From assembly GCF_013386765.1 (NCBI RefSeq), contig NZ_JACARE010000017.1:47520-111519 (forward strand): 64,000 nt of DNA. Reading direction: 5' to 3'. Source of the DNA: Pseudomonas yamanorum. Lineage in GTDB: Bacteria; Pseudomonadota; Gammaproteobacteria; Pseudomonadales; Pseudomonadaceae. Every line of letters begins with the position of its first letter. The stretch's first letter is position 1. Both the position numbers and the translations under genes were made by a program. Positions 46,653 through 56,870 of this stretch are shown here, piece after piece. The notes beneath the pieces are model-generated. The model was not told where the DNA came from. It saw only the letters and a program-made list of their open reading frames with translations, and made no database searches.

Positions 46653-49403
46653 ATGTCTGCAATCACCAAGGGGCGCAACACCAGTAGCCGGTTGGCCCTT
46701 GCCATTCACCTGGGGCTGTTCGCCTCTGCCTGCCAGGTGCAGGCCGCCGAGGCGCCAGCCGGTGAGTCACAGCCCGTCACGCTGACCTTCGATATTGCGG
46801 CGCAACCCTTGGGGCGTGCCGTACTGACCTTCGCCGACCAGGCCGGGCTGCAGGTGCTGTTCGACAGCGCGCGCCTGCAAGGCCTCACCAGTACCGCGCT
46901 CAAGGGCCGTTACAGCGCCCAGGAAGGCCTCGGCCGATTGGTGGGCAGTGCGCCGGTGGAATATCGCTTTACCGGGGATCGGCAAGTAACGCTGACTCGC
47001 GTCAGCGCCGACCATGACAGTGCGCTGACCGTGGGCACCACCACCATTACCGGCAACACCAACGGCAAGCCCAGCGACTGGGTGTACGACACGCCGCGCT
47101 CGGTGGCCGTGATCAGTCGCGAGCAGATCGACAAGCGCCCGCCGCGCCACGCCGCCGACATGCTGGAAGAAACCGCCGGCGTGTACACCGCCGTCAACCA
47201 GCGTGACCCAGGCCTGTCGGTGAACATCCGCGGCGTGCAGGACTACGGCCGGGTCAACATGAACATCGACGGCATGCGCCAGAACTTCAACGTCAACGGC
47301 CACCAGCAGCGCAACGGCACGATGTTGATCGACCCGGAATTCATCTCCAGCATCGAAATCGACAAGGGCAGCCAGTCCGGGCAAGGCGGGGCAGCAGTGT
47401 TGGGCGGGATTGCATCGTTCAAGACCCTGGAGGCCAGTGAGTTTCTGGCCGATGGCAAGGACTATGGCGGGCGTCTGCGTGCCGGTAGCGGGATTGGTGA
47501 ACTGGGTAACGGCACCTATTTCAACGGCAGCGGAGTGTTCGCGTTTGGCGACGAGCGTGGCGACGTGCTGCTGGGGTACAGCGAACGGCATTTTGGCGAC
47601 TACCGCGCCGGTACCCACAACGACCAGAAGCTGGGTACTCATTTGCGTGCGCGTGACTCCCAGCCTGCGGCCTTTGACGATTGGTTGAACAGTGAGGTCG
47701 GTGACACCGGCAGCGTGACCCGTTCTCAAATCGTCAAGTTCGGGCTGAACCTGCCCAATGACCAGCGGGTGCAACTGAGCTATCTGGAAAGTGACAGCGA
47801 CAGCAATGACGCCTGGGCCTATACCGCCCCGGATAACCAGAGCGTCTACTACCAGCGCGTCAGCAAGAACAACCTCAATGCCAAGAATATCGCGCTGGAT
47901 TATCGCTACACGCCGGATAACCCGCTGATCGATTTCAAGGCCAAGGTCTACTACGTCACCACACAAATGGACCGGGACAATGCGCCCAACGCCGCGTCGC
48001 TGACCTCCGGCAACTATGTGGCGGGCTACACGGATCATTTTCAGACCGATACCTGGGGCGTACAGGGCGACAACACTTCGCGGTTCGACTTCGATGCGTT
48101 GGGCCACCTGAGTTGGAACTACGGCGTGGAGGTGTATCAAGACAAGTTCAAGCCCGATACCAACAAAGTCGAGGCCACCAACCTTTCCGGCCTGTTGCCT
48201 TACGTTGAAGGCGGGACGCCCGGTGGCAAACGCACCATCGCCAGCCTGTTCAACAACCTGCAGTACGAATATGGCGACTGGCTGACGCTGGATGCGGGCT
48301 TGCGGTACGACCGCTATCGGCTGGAAGGCGTCACCGGGATGACGTTGTACCGGCGCGATCGTTTCTACAACAGTACGGTAGGCGCCAAGCGTGTCGAGGA
48401 GGTTTTCGACATCGATCGAGAGGAGGGCCAGTTCTCTCCCACGTTCGGTATCGGCATAAAGCCGGGCTTGGACTGGCTGCAACTCTACGCCCGCTGGGGC
48501 AAGGGTTGGCGCCCGCCGGCGGTGACGGAAACCTTCATGACCGGGCGGCCTCACGGCGGCAACTCATCTGAGCGGGTATTTCCCAACCCTTTCCTGAAAC
48601 CCGAAGAGTCGCGGGACTGGGAAATGGGCGTGAACATCCTCAAAGAGGGACTGCTGTTCGGTGACGACCGGCTGGGCATGAAGGTGGCTTACTTTGATAC
48701 CCGGATCGAGAACTTCTCGTTCCTCAATCACAGCGTCAGTTTGCCGGAGACCTCCGTCGGCGGTTTTCTCGGCACGATGGCGTACGTCAATAACACCAAC
48801 CCGACGCGCTTTCGCGGGGTGGAGTACCAACTCAACTACGACATGGGGCGGGCGTACGCCAATCTCAGTTACACCCACATGATCGGCAGTAACGAGTTCT
48901 GCTCGAAGAACTATTACCTGGGCGGGGCGAAGAAGAGCGGGCCGTCCACCACGCGCTATGAACGCTACACCCGGCCAAACGGCACGATCGGCCTGCGCCC
49001 GGTGACCACCTATGAAGTGCTGGACGACGATGCTGCCAACAACAAGGAAAGCTGTGGCCGGATCATGGGCAACGCCACCTATATGCCGGCGGATCGCGGC
49101 TCGCTGACCCTGGGCGCGCGCTTCCTGGAAAAGCGACTCGATATGGGCGTACGGGTGCGTTACAGCTCGGGCAATGGCGAAAACCTCGACTCACAAGGTT
49201 ATGACTTCATCGACCAGGCGCTATGGCCCCAGTACACCCTCTATGACCTGTACGCCAGTTACTGGATGACCGACCAATTGAACATCGCCCTGGCGCTGGA
49301 AAACGCCACCGATGAGGCCTACTTCGTCGCCATGGGGGATGCCAACAACCTGAGCCTGGCGCGCGGGAGAACGTTGAGCGGGATGCTCGAATACAAGTTT
49401 TGA
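46653..49403 (+). CDS. hasR: TonB-dependent haem-haemophore receptor HasR
   Basis: The 916-residue outer-membrane receptor has a signal peptide (about 1-32) and an N-terminal STN signalling domain (about 48-115: AQPLGRAVLTFADQAGLQVL), as required for sigma-dependent autoinduction. A plug (about 140-260, with SVNIRGVQDYGRVNMNIDGM) and a 22-strand barrel end in the terminal Phe of GMLEYKF. HasR takes haem from HasA. The family and the position between hasS and hasA fix the identity. Confidence 0.93.
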   Translation: MSAITKGRNTSSRLALAIHLGLFASACQVQAAEAPAGESQPVTLTFDIAAQPLGRAVLTFADQAGLQVLFDSARLQGLTSTALKGRYSAQEGLGRLVGSAPVEYRFTGDRQVTLTRVSADHDSALTVGTTTITGNTNGKPSDWVYDTPRSVAVISREQIDKRPPRHAADMLEETAGVYTAVNQRDPGLSVNIRGVQDYGRVNMNIDGMRQNFNVNGHQQRNGTMLIDPEFISSIEIDKGSQSGQGGAAVLGGIASFKTLEASEFLADGKDYGGRLRAGSGIGELGNGTYFNGSGVFAFGDERGDVLLGYSERHFGDYRAGTHNDQKLGTHLRARDSQPAAFDDWLNSEVGDTGSVTRSQIVKFGLNLPNDQRVQLSYLESDSDSNDAWAYTAPDNQSVYYQRVSKNNLNAKNIALDYRYTPDNPLIDFKAKVYYVTTQMDRDNAPNAASLTSGNYVAGYTDHFQTDTWGVQGDNTSRFDFDALGHLSWNYGVEVYQDKFKPDTNKVEATNLSGLLPYVEGGTPGGKRTIASLFNNLQYEYGDWLTLDAGLRYDRYRLEGVTGMTLYRRDRFYNSTVGAKRVEEVFDIDREEGQFSPTFGIGIKPGLDWLQLYARWGKGWRPPAVTETFMTGRPHGGNSSERVFPNPFLKPEESRDWEMGVNILKEGLLFGDDRLGMKVAYFDTRIENFSFLNHSVSLPETSVGGFLGTMAYVNNTNPTRFRGVEYQLNYDMGRAYANLSYTHMIGSNEFCSKNYYLGGAKKSGPSTTRYERYTRPNGTIGLRPVTTYEVLDDDAANNKESCGRIMGNATYMPADRGSLTLGARFLEKRLDMGVRVRYSSGNGENLDSQGYDFIDQALWPQYTLYDLYASYWMTDQLNIALALENATDEAYFVAMGDANNLSLARGRTLSGMLEYKF

Positions 49404-49434
49404 TCAAGGTGCACGGCACTTTATCAACCAACGG

Positions 49435-49456
49435 TTTTGCCCAAGGGTGGGCAAAA
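49435..49456 (+). promoter_or_regulatory. Stem-loop between hasR and hasA
   Basis: TTTTGCCC-AAGGGT-GGGCAAAA forms a perfect 8-bp stem, 31 bases after the hasR stop, without a following T-run. It could protect or process mRNA, allowing different hasR and hasA levels. Confidence 0.5.
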
Positions 49457-49510
49457 AGTGCGCTGTATGAGCGTGCTGATCAATCGTGTTGTTTATAACG
49501 AGGTTAAGTG

Positions 49511-50131
49511 ATGACTATTTCTGTTAGTTACGAAGCTGCGCTCGGTGCTTACTCCGTCTCGGACTACCTGACCGACTGGGCACTGGGGTTCAACACCGCG
49601 GGTCACGGCAACAGCAACACCGGCGGCTTCAGCAACGGCTCCCTGAGCGGCGACCAATATTCGACCCACGGCGCCAACAATTCCGACTACGCCTTCATTG
49701 CCGACAGCAACACCAGCAATGGCCTGCACTACGTATTCAACCCGGCGCTGCCAGCCAGCCACAACGAAAACCACTACCTGTGGGGCAACCTGGATAACGT
49801 TCAACTGGGCACCGGCCTGGGCGGCGGCAATGGCAGCGACTTCACCCTCGACGCGTTCAAAGTGGCGTTCAACGGCCTCGACCTGAGCGCGGCGCAAGGC
49901 GCAGGCCGCGTTGGCAACGACGTGCAGAACGTGATCTACAGCCTGATGCAAGGCAACACCTCGGCCCTGGAAACCGTGCTCAATAACCTGCTGGACGACT
50001 TCGGCCTGTCCACCGCCAACACCTTCGACGAGATCTCGGCCGGCCTGGCGGCACACGCTACGGCAACCACCACCGACGTCGCCCTGGTGGGCGTGCAGGA
50101 CGTGGCACAGGACTGGGCGCTCGCTGCCTGA
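49511..50131 (+). CDS. hasA: Secreted haemophore HasA
   Basis: The 206-residue extracellular haem-binding protein lacks an N-terminal signal and ends in the type I secretion-type tail DWALAA. His32 is conserved; the Tyr of LHY is Tyr74 (Tyr75 in known HasA). The partner His of the HTLWG motif is probably His88 in HYLWG, displaced by about six inserted residues. ATG 49511 is preceded in frame by a GTG that I reject. It exports haem-binding protein through HasDEF. Confidence 0.93.
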   Translation: MTISVSYEAALGAYSVSDYLTDWALGFNTAGHGNSNTGGFSNGSLSGDQYSTHGANNSDYAFIADSNTSNGLHYVFNPALPASHNENHYLWGNLDNVQLGTGLGGGNGSDFTLDAFKVAFNGLDLSAAQGAGRVGNDVQNVIYSLMQGNTSALETVLNNLLDDFGLSTANTFDEISAGLAAHATATTTDVALVGVQDVAQDWALAA

Positions 50132-50152
50132 TTTTGCTGCGCCATGAAAAAA

Positions 50153-50180
50153 GCGAATGGAAGATCGCTCTCCCATTCGC
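50153..50180. terminator. Stem-loop after hasA, with T-run on the minus strand
   Basis: GCGAATGG-12-CCATTCGC lies 22 bases past the hasA stop. On the plus strand no T-run follows; on the minus strand it is followed by TTTTTT, i.e. an intrinsic terminator shape facing left. Confidence 0.6.
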
Positions 50181-50294
50181 TGCGTAAACCCCGTCGTCGC
50201 CATGAGTTATCGAAGGCCAGGGCGACGGCGGTGCCAAATTCTGCGCAGCGGCGTACGGCGTGTCAAACCCGGGCGGCGCTTCCTGTTTTCCCCC

Positions 50295-52052
50295 ATGAGA
50301 ATTCCCCCGATGCGCCATGCCGGCAACGAAACCCTGGCCGCCCTCACGGCCTATAAAAGTGGCTTCCTCAACATCGGCCTGTTCTCGGCGGTGATCAACC
50401 TGCTGATGCTGGCCCCGGCGCTGTACATGTTGCAGGTCTACGACCGGGTGCTGGCCTCCGGCAACGAAATGACCCTGTTGATGCTGACGCTGATGATCCT
50501 CGGCTTGTTCGGCTTGATGGGCGCGCTGGAGTGGGTGCGCAGCCAGGTGGTGATACGCCTCGGCACACAGATGGACATGCGCCTGAACCAGCGGGTGTAC
50601 GACGCCGCGTTCGAGGCGCAACTCAAGGGTGGCACCCAGGCGGCGGGGCAGGCGTTGAGTGACCTGACGACCTTGCGCCAGTTCGCCACCGGCCAGGCGC
50701 TGTTCGCGTTTTTTGATGCGCCGTGGTTTCCGGTGTACCTGCTGGTGATCTTCCTGTTCCACCCCTGGCTCGGCCTCCTGGCGCTGGTTGGTGCGCTGAT
50801 GCTGATGGCGCTGGCGTGGGCCAACCAGCATATCTGCCAGGCGCCGTTGACCCAGGCCAATCAGCTGTCCATCAGCGCCAGCCAACAGGCCACGTCCAAC
50901 CTGCGCAATGCCGAAACCATCGAAGCCATGGGCATGCTGGCAACCCTGCGTGCGCGTTGGTTTGCCCAGCACCAGGCGTTTCTGGCGGCGCAGAACCTGG
51001 CCAGTGAAAAGACCGCCGCCATCAGCGCCTGGTCGAAGGGCGTGCGCCTGGCGTTGCAGTCATTGGTCCTCGGGTTGGGTGCGTTGCTGGCGGTGCAGGG
51101 GGCGATCACGCCGGGCATGATGATCGCCGGTTCCATCCTGATGGGACGGGTGCTGAGCCCCATCGACCAACTGATCGGCGTATGGAAACAATGGAGTTCG
51201 GCGCGCCTGGCCTATGAGCGTCTGACCCTGATGCTGGCGGCCAACCCGGCGCGCCCTGAGCGCATGAGCTTGCCGGCGCCCAGCGGCCAGTTGACGGTCG
51301 AGCAGGTGAGTGCGTGTGCGCCGGGCAGTCGTCGCCCGGCGTTGGCCAACCTTGGTTTCAGTCTGCCGGCAGGCGATGTGCTGGGCGTTATTGGCCCCTC
51401 CGGTTGCGGCAAGTCGACGCTGGTGCGGTTGCTGGTGGGGGCCTGGGCGCCGATGGCCGGCAAGGTGCGGCTGGACGGCGCGGACCTGGCGCAATGGGAC
51501 AAGCAGCAACTCGGCCCGCACATTGGGTATCTGCCCCAGGACATCCAGCTGTTCGCCGGCAGCATCGCCGACAATATCGCGCGTTTCGGCCCCGTGGATT
51601 CGGACAAGGTGCTCGCCGCCGCGCAAATGGCCGGTGTGCACCCCATGATCCTGCAACTGCCCCAAGGCTATGACACCCAACTGGGTGAGGGCGGCGCCGG
51701 GTTGTCCGGCGGGCAGAAGCAGCGTGTCGCGCTGGCACGGGCGTTGTACGGCCTGCCCGCGCTGATCGTGCTCGATGAGCCCAATTCCAACCTCGACGAG
51801 GCCGGCGAACAGGCCCTGGTCCAGGCCATCACGCTGCTCAAGGCCCAGCGTCGCACGTTGGTGCTGATCACTCACAAGACCAACGTGCTGGCCCTGACCG
51901 ACCAGTTGCTGATCCTGCGGGACGGCCAGTTGCAAGCATTCGGGCCGACGGCGCGGGTGTTGGAGGCCACGCAGAAACCTGCACCGGCGCCGCCCAAACC
52001 GGTGTCTGCAATGAGCATGAGCTACCGCCTCGGTGAAGGAAAAAAAGCATGA
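50295..52052 (+). CDS. hasD: HasA exporter ABC transporter HasD
   Basis: The 585-residue type I secretion ABC transporter has a six-helix membrane domain (about 20-310) and an ATPase domain (about 335-560) with Walker [10 protein letters not shown], signature LSGGQKQR and Walker B LIVLDEP. It lacks a C39 peptidase domain, fitting unprocessed HasA. The start is 50295 or 50310 ([12 protein letters not shown]); neither has a strong ribosome site, and the longer upstream frame overlaps the hasA stem-loop. Its stop overlaps hasE (ATGA). Confidence 0.92.
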   Translation: MRIPPMRHAGNETLAALTAYKSGFLNIGLFSAVINLLMLAPALYMLQVYDRVLASGNEMTLLMLTLMILGLFGLMGALEWVRSQVVIRLGTQMDMRLNQRVYDAAFEAQLKGGTQAAGQALSDLTTLRQFATGQALFAFFDAPWFPVYLLVIFLFHPWLGLLALVGALMLMALAWANQHICQAPLTQANQLSISASQQATSNLRNAETIEAMGMLATLRARWFAQHQAFLAAQNLASEKTAAISAWSKGVRLALQSLVLGLGALLAVQGAITPGMMIAGSILMGRVLSPIDQLIGVWKQWSSARLAYERLTLMLAANPARPERMSLPAPSGQLTVEQVSACAPGSRRPALANLGFSLPAGDVLGVIGPSGCGKSTLVRLLVGAWAPMAGKVRLDGADLAQWDKQQLGPHIGYLPQDIQLFAGSIADNIARFGPVDSDKVLAAAQMAGVHPMILQLPQGYDTQLGEGGAGLSGGQKQRVALARALYGLPALIVLDEPNSNLDEAGEQALVQAITLLKAQRRTLVLITHKTNVLALTDQLLILRDGQLQAFGPTARVLEATQKPAPAPPKPVSAMSMSYRLGEGKKA

Positions 52053-53380
52053 ACCGACCTGTGCTTGTGGCGGACAACAGCGTGCCGCCGGTGAATAACG
52101 TGCTGGCCCTGGACGACAAAAAATACGCGCGCCTTGGGTGGCTGCTGGTACTCGGCGGCTTTGCCGGGTTTCTCGGCTGGGCTGCGCTGGCGCCGCTGGA
52201 CAAGGGCGTGGCGGTGTCCGGCAAGGTCATGGTCTCGGGGCATCGCAAGACAGTGCAGCACCCGGCGGGCGGGATCGTCGAGCGTATCGAGGTGCGCGAT
52301 GGCGAAGTGGTGAGCGCGGGGCAAGTACTGATCCGCCTGAAGGAAACCCCGTTGCGCGGGCAGATGCAGTCTTTGCGCAGCCAGTTCATTGCGTCCCAGG
52401 CCAGCGAAGCGCGTTTGAGTGCCGAGAGCGAAGGCTTGTCGGCCATTGTCTTCGGCCCCGAACTGCTGAATGAGCCTGAAGCCGCCGCCACCTTGAGCCT
52501 GCAACGGCAACTGTTCAGCAGTCGCGCCCAGGCCCTGGCCACGGAGCAGCAAGGCCTGCGGGAAACCATCGCCGGGGCCGAAGCGCAACTGCGCGGTACC
52601 CGGGATTCCCAGGCCAGCAAAGTACTGCAACGCACCGCGATGAATGAACAACTGCAAGGCCTGCGGGAGCTGGCGCGGGACGGCTACATTCCGCGCAATC
52701 GGCTGCTGGAAAGTGAACGCCTTTACGCCCAGCTCGACGGTGCGATTGCCGAGGATTTCGGCCGCATCGGCCAGTTGCAACGGCAAGTCCTTGAACTGCG
52801 CCTGCGCATCCGCCAGCTCGGCGAAGACTTCCAGAAAGAGCTGCGCGGCCAACTGGCCGAAACCCGCACCCGCAGCGACGACCTGCGCAACCGCCTGGCC
52901 TCGGCCGAATTCGAACTGGCCAACAGCCTGGTGCGCGCCCCGGCCGCCGGTGTGGTGGTGGGGCTGGACGTGTACACCGAAGGCGGCGTGATCAAGCCCG
53001 GCCAGGCGCTGATGGACATCGTGCCCCAGGGCGAACCATTGCTGGTGGAAGCGCGGGTGCCGGTGCAGATGGTCGACAAGGTGCACCCGGGCTTGCCGGT
53101 GGAGCTGTTGTTCTCGGCCTTCAACCAGAGCACCACCCCGCGCATTGCCGGTGAAGTGACGCTGGTGTCGGCCGACCGGCAGGTCGACGAGCGCACCGAC
53201 GAACCGTATTACACCCTGCGCGCCCAGGTCAGCGCCGCCGGCATGCGCCAGCTCGACGGCTTGCAGATTCGCCCGGGCATGCCGGTGGAAGCCTTCGTCA
53301 AAACCGGTGAGCGCTCGATGCTCAACTACCTGTTCAAACCCTTGCTGGATCGGACTCACATGGCGTTGGTGGAAGAATGA
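52049..53380 (+). CDS. hasE: HlyD-family adaptor HasE
   Basis: The 443-residue membrane-fusion protein has one N-terminal helix (about 30-50), a long coiled-coil hairpin (about 100-280), and the lipoyl and beta-barrel domains typical of HlyD/PrtE ([39 protein letters not shown]). It bridges HasD and the outer-membrane channel. It overlaps both hasD and hasF by 4 bases, so the three export genes are translationally coupled. Confidence 0.93.
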   Translation: MNRPVLVADNSVPPVNNVLALDDKKYARLGWLLVLGGFAGFLGWAALAPLDKGVAVSGKVMVSGHRKTVQHPAGGIVERIEVRDGEVVSAGQVLIRLKETPLRGQMQSLRSQFIASQASEARLSAESEGLSAIVFGPELLNEPEAAATLSLQRQLFSSRAQALATEQQGLRETIAGAEAQLRGTRDSQASKVLQRTAMNEQLQGLRELARDGYIPRNRLLESERLYAQLDGAIAEDFGRIGQLQRQVLELRLRIRQLGEDFQKELRGQLAETRTRSDDLRNRLASAEFELANSLVRAPAAGVVVGLDVYTEGGVIKPGQALMDIVPQGEPLLVEARVPVQMVDKVHPGLPVELLFSAFNQSTTPRIAGEVTLVSADRQVDERTDEPYYTLRAQVSAAGMRQLDGLQIRPGMPVEAFVKTGERSMLNYLFKPLLDRTHMALVEE

Positions 53381-54705
53381 AGGCGCTGTTATTCAGCCTG
53401 TGTTGTGCCTGCAGCGGTTCGGTTCAGGCGTTGGGATTGCTCGATGCCTATGACTTGGCGCTACGCAACGATCCGACGTTTCAGGCGGCAATCCAGGAGC
53501 GCGAGGCCGGCGAGGAAAACCGCGTCATCGGCCGCGCCGGGCTGCTGCCGAACCTGTCCTGGAGCTACAACAACTCGCGCAATGAATCCGAAGTCACCCA
53601 GTCAACGGCGGTGGGCAACGTTACCAGCGACCGCGATTACCGCAGCTATGCCTCGACCCTGACCTTGCAACAACCGCTGCTCGATTACGAAGCCTACGCG
53701 CGCTATCGCCAGGGCGCGGCGCAGGCGCTGTTTGCCGACGAACGCTTTCGCGGCAAGAGCCAGGAGTTGGCCGTGCGGGTGTTGAGCGCCTACAGCCAGG
53801 CGTTGCTGGCCCAGGAGCGGATCGAACTGAGTCGCGCCCAGAAACGTGCATATGTGGAGCGCCTGCAACTCAATGAACGGCTGCTCAAGGGCGGCGAGGG
53901 CACCCGCACCGATGTGCTGGAAACCCAGGCGCGCCTGAGCCTGGCCCAGGCTGAAGAGATCGAGTCGCTGGACACCCAGGACGCCGCCTTGCGCGAGCTG
54001 GAAGCCATCGTCGGGCAGCCGTTGCAGATCGAAGAGTTGGCGCCGCTGACCCGCCAGTTCGACATTCCGCCACTGGAGCCCAACCGTTTCGAAACCTGGC
54101 GGGAAATGGCCATGGCCAACAACCCGGAACTTAAATCCCAGCACCATGCGCTGGACGTCGCCGAGTACGAAGTGGAGCGCAAGCGCGCCGGGCACCTGCC
54201 CAAGGTCAGCCTGTATGCCAGCAGCCGCCAGACCAGCTCCGATTCGGAAAGCAGCTACAACCAGAAGTACGACACCAACAGCGTCGGCATCCAGGTCAGC
54301 CTGCCGCTGTTTGCCGGCGGCTCGGTGTCGGCGTCAACCCGCCAGGCCGCCAATCAACTGTCCCAGGCCCAGCACGAACTGGATGCGCAAACGGCCAAGA
54401 CGCTGATCGAACTGCGCAAACAATTCAACCTCAACACCAGCGGCGCGGCCAAAGTGCGGGCGTATGAAATGGCGGTCGGCTCGGCCACTGCCCTGGTCAC
54501 GGCAACCAGGAAAAGCGTGACCGGCGGCGAGCGTGTGAACCTTGATGTGCTGGACGCCGAGCAGCAACTGTTCACGGCCCGCCGTGACCTGGCGGACGCA
54601 CGGCATGCGTACCTGCTGGCGCGGATACAGCTGAAGTATTTCGCCGGGTTGCTAAGCGAGCAGGACCTGCGGGCGTTGGCCGGGTATTTCCAGCCATCGG
54701 CATGA
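53377..54705 (+). CDS. hasF: TolC-family outer membrane channel HasF
   Basis: The 442-residue TolC-like protein has a signal peptide (about 1-18, [18 protein letters not shown]), a repeated TolC fold (about 20-220 and 235-435) and family segments such as LLDAYDLALRNDPTFQAA and RVNLDVLDAEQQLFTARRDLADARHAYL (shown in parts). It completes the has export channel. It is the last gene of the locus, followed by a weak hairpin at 54713. Confidence 0.92.
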   Translation: MKALLFSLCCACSGSVQALGLLDAYDLALRNDPTFQAAIQEREAGEENRVIGRAGLLPNLSWSYNNSRNESEVTQSTAVGNVTSDRDYRSYASTLTLQQPLLDYEAYARYRQGAAQALFADERFRGKSQELAVRVLSAYSQALLAQERIELSRAQKRAYVERLQLNERLLKGGEGTRTDVLETQARLSLAQAEEIESLDTQDAALRELEAIVGQPLQIEELAPLTRQFDIPPLEPNRFETWREMAMANNPELKSQHHALDVAEYEVERKRAGHLPKVSLYASSRQTSSDSESSYNQKYDTNSVGIQVSLPLFAGGSVSASTRQAANQLSQAQHELDAQTAKTLIELRKQFNLNTSGAAKVRAYEMAVGSATALVTATRKSVTGGERVNLDVLDAEQQLFTARRDLADARHAYLLARIQLKYFAGLLSEQDLRALAGYFQPSA

Positions 54706-54712
54706 GTGGTTA

Positions 54713-54734
54713 CAACCCGGCATTCGACGGGTTG
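54713..54734 (+). terminator. Possible terminator of the has locus
   Basis: CAACCCG-8-CGGGTTG (7 bp) begins 8 bases after hasF; the following ttcgtcgtt is only weakly T-rich. Confidence 0.45.
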
Positions 54735-54839
54735 TTCGTCGTTACTAATCTGTGAGACAGCTTCGAGGCATGGAGCCGGTTGTCGGGTGCATGTGGAAAA
54801 TTGTTACCTGGCGGAAAATAACCTAACGGATGGGTTACG

Positions 54840-55268
54840 ATGAAAGTAGGCACTTACAAAGGATGTGTGATTGCGGTGTTTCTCAGGGATGAGCATTGCC
54901 CGCCTCATGTGCATGTGGCGGGCAAGGAATGGGATGCGCGGTTTCGTTTCAGCTTTCTGGATGGGCATGTGGCGTTGTGGGATGTAGACCCCGAACGGCA
55001 CCGGCCATCGATGTCGATTCTTGAAGGGATTCGCTACACCCTGATGCAACCGCATTACCTGGCGCGGGCACGCCGGATCTGGTGGGAAAAACTGCAAACG
55101 GTTTGTCTGGAGAATCACTCCTGGGACTGGGAAGCCAGCGAGGTGTTGCCTGGGTTGATCATTCAGCGCGGTGTCTATGTGATCGCACGCGCCCGGCACG
55201 ATGTCGTGGGGCAGAAAACAATTTTGAATCTGGTCAGGGCACCGGGTTTTGTGGAGATCGATTTATGA
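54840..55268 (+). CDS. DUF4160 family protein
   Basis: The 142-residue protein has the DUF4160-like opening (CVIAVFLRDEHCPPHVHVAGKEW) with a conserved H-x-H and acidic/aromatic residues. Its C-terminal half (WEKLQTVCLENHSWDWEAS) is less typical. The gene overlaps the following DUF2442 gene by 4 bases. DUF4160-DUF2442 pairs are common and toxin-antitoxin-like in layout; which partner would be toxic is not shown. GGATGG precedes the ATG. Confidence 0.78.
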   Translation: MKVGTYKGCVIAVFLRDEHCPPHVHVAGKEWDARFRFSFLDGHVALWDVDPERHRPSMSILEGIRYTLMQPHYLARARRIWWEKLQTVCLENHSWDWEASEVLPGLIIQRGVYVIARARHDVVGQKTILNLVRAPGFVEIDL

Positions 55269-55732
55269 AAAAAATCGTAAAGGCCAAAGTTTTACCGTAT
55301 GTACCGATCACCGAGGCCGATATCGATAAGGCCATCGATCGAGGACGCAGGTCGAAGCGTTTGTACGCCAACGCCAGCAACGTGCGTTATGAGAGTGACA
55401 GCATTTCCATTGGCTTCAGCGACGGCAGTCGGATCCTGTTGCCGGTGGCGGGGCTGCCGGAGTTCAAGGGGTTTACCTTGCAGGATTTCCAGCAGTTGGA
55501 GGTGGGGTTTGGCGGAAAGGCGCTGTGCTGTGAGGGCCAGGACCTGGATATCTCCATCACGGGCCTTATCGCCACAAGCCAGCCGTTAATGGCCTTGGCT
55601 ACAAGCCTGGTAGCCTCCAGCAACGGTCGCAAGAGCAGCGCCGCCAAATCCGCTGCCGCCCGTGCCAATGGCAAGAAGGGTGGCCGGCCGCGCAAGGAGG
55701 TGCTGGAAGACGGTGATTCCACTGATACATGA
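55265..55732 (+). CDS. DUF2442 family protein with basic AT-hook-like tail
   Basis: The 155-residue protein has an N-terminal extension, a DUF2442 core (about 35-95: NVRYESDSISIGFSDGSRI, LPVAGLPEFKGFT), and a C-terminal Ala/Lys-rich tail. The tail ends in GKKGGRPRKE, whose GRP core flanked by basic residues resembles an AT-hook. It may be the DNA-binding, regulatory member of the DUF4160 pair. The start overlaps the DUF4160 stop (ATGA); an open frame further upstream is out of the conserved fold. Confidence 0.78.
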   Translation: MKKIVKAKVLPYVPITEADIDKAIDRGRRSKRLYANASNVRYESDSISIGFSDGSRILLPVAGLPEFKGFTLQDFQQLEVGFGGKALCCEGQDLDISITGLIATSQPLMALATSLVASSNGRKSSAAKSAAARANGKKGGRPRKEVLEDGDSTDT

Positions 55733-55740
55733 GGATCCAA

Positions 55741-55764
55741 TGTGAGAGCCGGCCAGCTCCCACA
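55741..55764. repeat. Degenerate short REP hairpin
   Basis: tgtgagagccggccagctcccaca is a reduced inverted pair of REP tips in the 58-base gap between convergent DUF2442 and trmA. It probably serves as a transcription barrier. Confidence 0.7.
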
Positions 55765-55790
55765 TTGGATATTTTCGGTGTCCTGGGGAC

Positions 55791-56870
55791 TTATCGCCGA
55801 GTCAGCAACACACCCGATTCCATGTGGTGCGTCCACGGGAACTGGTCAAACATGGCGCACTGGGTAATCCGATGCGTGTCATGCAGTTGTGCAATGTTCG
55901 CCGCCAACGTTTCCGGGTTGCAGGAGATGTACAGGATGTTCTCGAAGCGCCGGGTCAGTTCGCAGGTGTCCGGGTCCATGCCGGCACGCGGCGGGTCGAC
56001 GAACACGCTGCCGAATTCGTAGCTCTTGAGGTCGATGCCGTGCAGGCGTCGGAACGGCCGCACTTCGTTCAAGGCTTCGGTCAGCTCTTCGGCAGACAAA
56101 CGCACCAGGGTGACGTTATCCACCGCGTTTTCATCGAGGTTGCTCAGGGCCGCATTCACCGAGGTCTTGCTGATCTCGGTGGCCAGCACTTTGCGCACGC
56201 GGGTGGCCAGGGGCAGGGTGAAGTTGCCGTTGCCGCAGTACAGCTCCAGCAGGTCATCACTGCGATCGCCCAAGGCTTCGTACGCCCAGTTGAGCATCTT
56301 CTGGTTCACCGTGCCGTTGGGCTGGGTGAACGCGCCTTCGGGCTGGCGATAGCTGAAGGTGCGACCGCCGACGTCGAGTTTTTCGACCACGTAATCGCGG
56401 CCGATCACATCACGCTTGCCCTTTGAGCGCCCGATGATGCTGACATTCAAATCAGCTGCCAGCTTGTTCGCCGCGGTGTGCCAATGCTCGTCCAGCGGGC
56501 GGTGATAGCACAGGGTGATCATCGCGTCGCCGGCCAGGGTGGTGAGGAACTCCACCTGGAACAGCTTGTGGCTCAAGGCGGCGCTGGCTTGCCAGGCGGC
56601 CTTGAGCTGCGGCATCAACTGGTTGATGCGCAGGCTGGCAATCGGAAACTCTTCGATGAGGATCGGCGTGCGCTTGTCGTCCTGGGAGAACATCGCGTAG
56701 TGGCGTTCGCCCCCTTCGCGCCACAGGCGGAACTCGGCCCGCAGGCGGAAATTCTGCAAGGGCGAGTCGAAAACCTGCGGCTCTGGCGCGTCGAACGGCG
56801 CCAGCAGGTCACGCAAGCGCGTGACCTTTTCTTCCAGTTGAACGGTGTAGCTTGCGGCGTCAAAAGTCAT
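55791..56870 (-). CDS. trmA: tRNA (uracil-5-)-methyltransferase TrmA
   Basis: TrmA makes m5U54 in the tRNA T-loop. The 359-residue SAM enzyme shows [14 protein letters not shown] (SAM motif), [10 protein letters not shown] and the catalytic Cys in [12 protein letters not shown]. Family length is about 360. It overlaps the NCS2 permease stop by 4 bases, so both are on one transcript. Confidence 0.96.
   Translation of the reverse strand: MTFDAASYTVQLEEKVTRLRDLLAPFDAPEPQVFDSPLQNFRLRAEFRLWREGGERHYAMFSQDDKRTPILIEEFPIASLRINQLMPQLKAAWQASAALSHKLFQVEFLTTLAGDAMITLCYHRPLDEHWHTAANKLAADLNVSIIGRSKGKRDVIGRDYVVEKLDVGGRTFSYRQPEGAFTQPNGTVNQKMLNWAYEALGDRSDDLLELYCGNGNFTLPLATRVRKVLATEISKTSVNAALSNLDENAVDNVTLVRLSAEELTEALNEVRPFRRLHGIDLKSYEFGSVFVDPPRAGMDPDTCELTRRFENILYISCNPETLAANIAQLHDTHRITQCAMFDQFPWTHHMESGVLLTRR

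Noticed and set aside
46767..48554. A long minus-strand open frame within hasR
   Set aside because: Antisense shadow of the receptor barrel; no start signal or domain.
54840..55732. Prophage or genomic island remnant
   Set aside because: No integrase, attachment repeats or composition break were seen around the pair.
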